Shown: piece after piece, positions 6,261 to 7,689 of the stretch
Layout of the letters: every line of letters begins with the position of its first letter
Position numbering within the stretch: the stretch's first letter is position 1
NCBI GenBank assembly: GCA_005239585.1
Contig: SBBU01000316.1
Coordinates: 1 to 7,689, forward strand
Length of the DNA: 7,689 bases
DNA from: Planctomycetaceae bacterium
GTDB taxonomy: Bacteria; Planctomycetota; MHYJ01; SBBU01
Direction: 5' to 3'
Translations under genes and position numbers: made by a program
The notes under the pieces: generated by a model
Told to the model about the DNA's origin: nothing
Databases searched by the model: none
The model's input: only the letters and a program-made list of their open reading frames with translations

Positions 6261-6330
6261 CAGTGAAAGCTTCTTCAAATTGGTTATTTTATAAAGAGGC
6301 AATACTTTCCGTTTACTCAAGGCTTCACTG
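6261..6330. repeat. weak inverted repeat upstream of the lipoprotein gene
   Basis: CAGTGAAAGC (6261-6270) and GCTTCACTG (6322-6330) are inverted copies apart from one extra A, separated by about 51 nt. The same gap has AAGGAG at about 6223-6228 with no start codon at a usable distance, possibly a relic. I see no terminator for the activator gene. Confidence 0.3.
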
Positions 6331-6350
6331 GTAATTGTCGTCTTAATAAT

Positions 6351-7181
6351 ATGAAGTACCTAATCTTCTCCTTGGTCACAATGCTTCTCATCGGTTGCAA
6401 AAAACCAACCAAAGAAGAGCTCGAAAAATACAAAGAAGAGCAGCAAAATAAAACAAAGCCTCTGATAACGCACTATTTTAATCAGCTAAACTTTGAGAGC
6501 TATGAGTGGGAACATGACACCATAAGAACTAAAGAGCCCAAGGCCCCTGCCCAAGTTGTATACCAGTACAACTATTCCAACGAGGGATACATTGTCAAAA
6601 AAGAATGCAGGCAGTACAGATGCGGTTACGTTAACACGCTAACGACACTCGACATCACCACAGGCAAGAAAGATTGTGACCACTGCGGCAAGCCTTTAGA
6701 ACTTCCTTCAGAAGAGAAATATAGCGAGGATAAGGACCTGTCGCCCATGCTCACATTCAAGTGGAAAAAAGAAAAAGAGGAAGACGAATATGAGACAATA
6801 CTCGAAATAACTGCTGTTTACGTAAAAGATATCCTTATATATGACCACGCTGCCAGAATCGACATCAGCTCAAAGTTCGATCCAGAGGCATTAATCAAGG
6901 GGACCAACAGAAAAAGACATGAACTCGGAATTTACAGGAAACGCAACTCATATGTGTGTACTCTCGTATTCGAATGGAAACACGAAAATATTATACCGGG
7001 CACACCTGTCGAGCAACTTATAAAAAACTGGAAGGAGGAAAAAACCAAACTTCCGACTGACAAGAAAGAGGATAAAAAACCAACTGATGACAAGAAACCT
7101 GACGACAAGAAACCATCAGAGAAGGACAAACCTCCAGAAGACAAAAAGCAACCCGAAAATAAACCACCTGAAAACAAGTAA
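6351..7181 (+). CDS. lipoprotein of unknown function with a zinc-ribbon-like four-cysteine region and charged tail
   Basis: A 276-residue exported lipoprotein. The signal peptide is short (MKYLIFSLVTMLLIGC) with lipobox LIGC, so Cys16 becomes the lipidated N-terminus. Lys follows, which does not suggest inner-membrane retention. The mature part is hydrophilic. Cysteines at 86, 91, 109 and 112 give C-x4-C-G and C-x2-C-G knuckles 17 residues apart, the layout of a zinc ribbon or rubredoxin-like metal site. Residues about 233-276 are low-complexity Lys, Pro, Asp and Glu with repeated DDKKP and PENK units, probably disordered. I do not recognise the family. No ribosome-binding sequence is evident before the ATG. 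The signal peptide supports this start. No operon link to the activator gene is clear across the 141-nt gap. Confidence 0.85.
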   Translation: MKYLIFSLVTMLLIGCKKPTKEELEKYKEEQQNKTKPLITHYFNQLNFESYEWEHDTIRTKEPKAPAQVVYQYNYSNEGYIVKKECRQYRCGYVNTLTTLDITTGKKDCDHCGKPLELPSEEKYSEDKDLSPMLTFKWKKEKEEDEYETILEITAVYVKDILIYDHAARIDISSKFDPEALIKGTNRKRHELGIYRKRNSYVCTLVFEWKHENIIPGTPVEQLIKNWKEEKTKLPTDKKEDKKPTDDKKPDDKKPSEKDKPPEDKKQPENKPPENK

Positions 7182-7279
7182 ATCCATGCTATAGTAGCCG
7201 CGGAGTGAGACAATCAAGAAAATTGCTAGTATCCCCAGATTCGTTATGTAGAGAGGCTACAAGAAACAACTTTCAGTCA

Positions 7280-7372
7280 ATGAAAAGTCGAGGCGGCCCT
7301 GCGTATATGGATAATGTAAAGATTAGATTACTAGGTGCTGGCACTGCTTTTACACCGAATTCAAATAAGTAA
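7280..7372 (+). CDS. doubtful 30-codon ORF, possible gene remnant
   Basis: The ATG at 7280 opens a 30-residue frame ending in TAA. It contains GGPAYMDNVKIRLLGAGTAF, which reads like protein sequence, loosely like the closing strands of an exported beta-sandwich domain or a metallo-hydrolase start. No ribosome-binding site precedes it. It may be a small gene, a remnant or chance. I assign no function. Confidence 0.15.
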   Translation: MKSRGGPAYMDNVKIRLLGAGTAFTPNSNK

Positions 7373-7414
7373 AAATTAATGTAACTTTTTATGTGAGTTA
7401 GACGTCCTATAATG

Positions 7415-7420
7415 TAGGAG
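7415..7420 (+). promoter_or_regulatory. ribosome-binding site of the right-edge gene
   Basis: TAGGAG lies seven bases before the ATG at 7428, the clearest Shine-Dalgarno sequence on the plus strand, and it fixes the start of the following gene. Confidence 0.75.
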
Positions 7421-7427
7421 ATAAAAA

Positions 7428-7689
7428 ATGGCAAAGGTAGTACCCATAATTGTGGCATGTGCTCTTATCTTTGGCGGCTGTCTGTTCTTTGAGGGATTAT
7501 TGACGCATAAGCAAAGTAAAAAAACAGACAGATCAAAGACTGAACCAGCCGTAAAGGTCAAGATTTTTGGGCAAAATCATGAAAAAACTCTCTGGTATGT
7601 TGCTTCGACTTTACCTAATCCGCAAGTTATTCGAACTAAAGAGCAGTGGGATTACTTCAAATCCCAATTAAACATCAAAACATTCGAAG
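7428..7689 (+). CDS. exported or membrane-anchored protein of unknown function, 3'-truncated by the window
   Basis: The first 87 codons of a gene continue past the window. It starts MAKVVPIIVACALIFGGC and has a hydrophobic stretch to about residue 25. Cys18 stands in IFGGC, which is only a poor lipobox because position -3 is Phe, so an uncleaved N-terminal anchor is equally possible. A Lys-rich linker (27-45) follows. The visible mature part contains VIRTKEQWDYFKSQLNIKTFE, faintly like the 'skeeW..f' pattern of small secreted PrcB-like domains; this is a weak impression. The start is well supported by TAGGAG at a seven-base distance. It lies downstream of the lipoprotein on the same strand and may belong to the same set of envelope genes. 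Confidence 0.75.
   Translation, partial: MAKVVPIIVACALIFGGCLFFEGLLTHKQSKKTDRSKTEPAVKVKIFGQNHEKTLWYVASTLPNPQVIRTKEQWDYFKSQLNIKTFE

Noticed and set aside
7194..7260. GTAGCC...GGCTAC inverted ends and a TTGCTAGTATC stretch suggesting a tRNA or a 16S rRNA fragment
   Set aside because: No T-loop (TTCRANNC) or anticodon arm can be placed, and the resemblance to the 16S GCTAGTAATC region is short and lacks the flanking conserved helices.
7334..7347. GG-N10-GC as a second sigma-54 promoter
   Set aside because: Beyond the GG/GC the match to TGGCAC and TTGC is poor (AGGTGC, CTGC); one such hit is expected by chance in a region this size.
7370..7391. AT-only hairpin as a terminator
   Set aside because: The stem has no GC pairs and a bulge, so it is too weak; it is probably just base composition.
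7408..7413. Perfect TATAAT before the right-edge gene as its promoter
   Set aside because: It lies two bases before the ribosome-binding site, so the transcript would start within or after TAGGAG, and no -35 is present.

Overview
The window looks like a chromosomal segment of a Gram-negative anaerobe or microaerophile. The GC content is moderate, and a sigma-54 activator, SUF-type Fe-S assembly genes and lipobox-bearing exported proteins are all present. A Desulfobacterota (deltaproteobacterial) relative is my best guess from gene style alone; nothing in the window fixes the taxon.

Left half, minus strand (about 1-3902): a compact iron-sulfur cluster assembly operon read right to left. The order is an Mrp/ApbC-type ATPase with an N-terminal MIP18 (DUF59) domain, a small single-cluster ferredoxin, a divergent SufD-like protein, the cysteine desulfurase SufS, and a gene that starts inside the end of sufS and leaves the window. 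The last three junctions overlap (4, 4 and 11 nt), so translation is probably coupled. SufS would supply sulfur, SufD would be part of the scaffold, and Mrp and the ferredoxin would be carrier and electron/cluster partner. sufB and sufC are not in the window.

The only loose junction in this operon (between mrp and the ferredoxin, 2668-2824) is filled by a striking DNA element. It has an outer inverted repeat enclosing three hairpins, and the arms abut one another with no unpaired base at the junction. It is bounded by ACTAGT on both sides. Removing the element with one ACTAGT restores a tight operon junction, so it reads as a MITE-like insertion carrying a cloverleaf or cruciform fold.

Middle (3903-6209): a 96-bp divergent intergenic region, then a plus-strand sigma-54 enhancer-binding protein (membrane segment, two GAF domains, AAA+ domain, Fis-type HTH). 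The mrp-side promoter contains a good -24/-12 sigma-54 match with the correct GG-N10-GC spacing. A CGACAA-N5-TTGTCG dyad lies about 104 bp upstream of the predicted start point. This suggests that the activator controls the Fe-S operon next to it, although an extended -10 sigma-70 promoter overlaps the same site.

Right part (6210-7689): a lipoprotein of unknown function with four cysteines in a zinc-ribbon-like arrangement and a Lys/Pro/Asp-rich tail, then a second exported or membrane-anchored protein cut by the window end. The gaps at 6210-6350 (141 nt) and 7182-7427 (246 nt) contain no convincing terminator. The second gap holds one doubtful 30-codon ORF.
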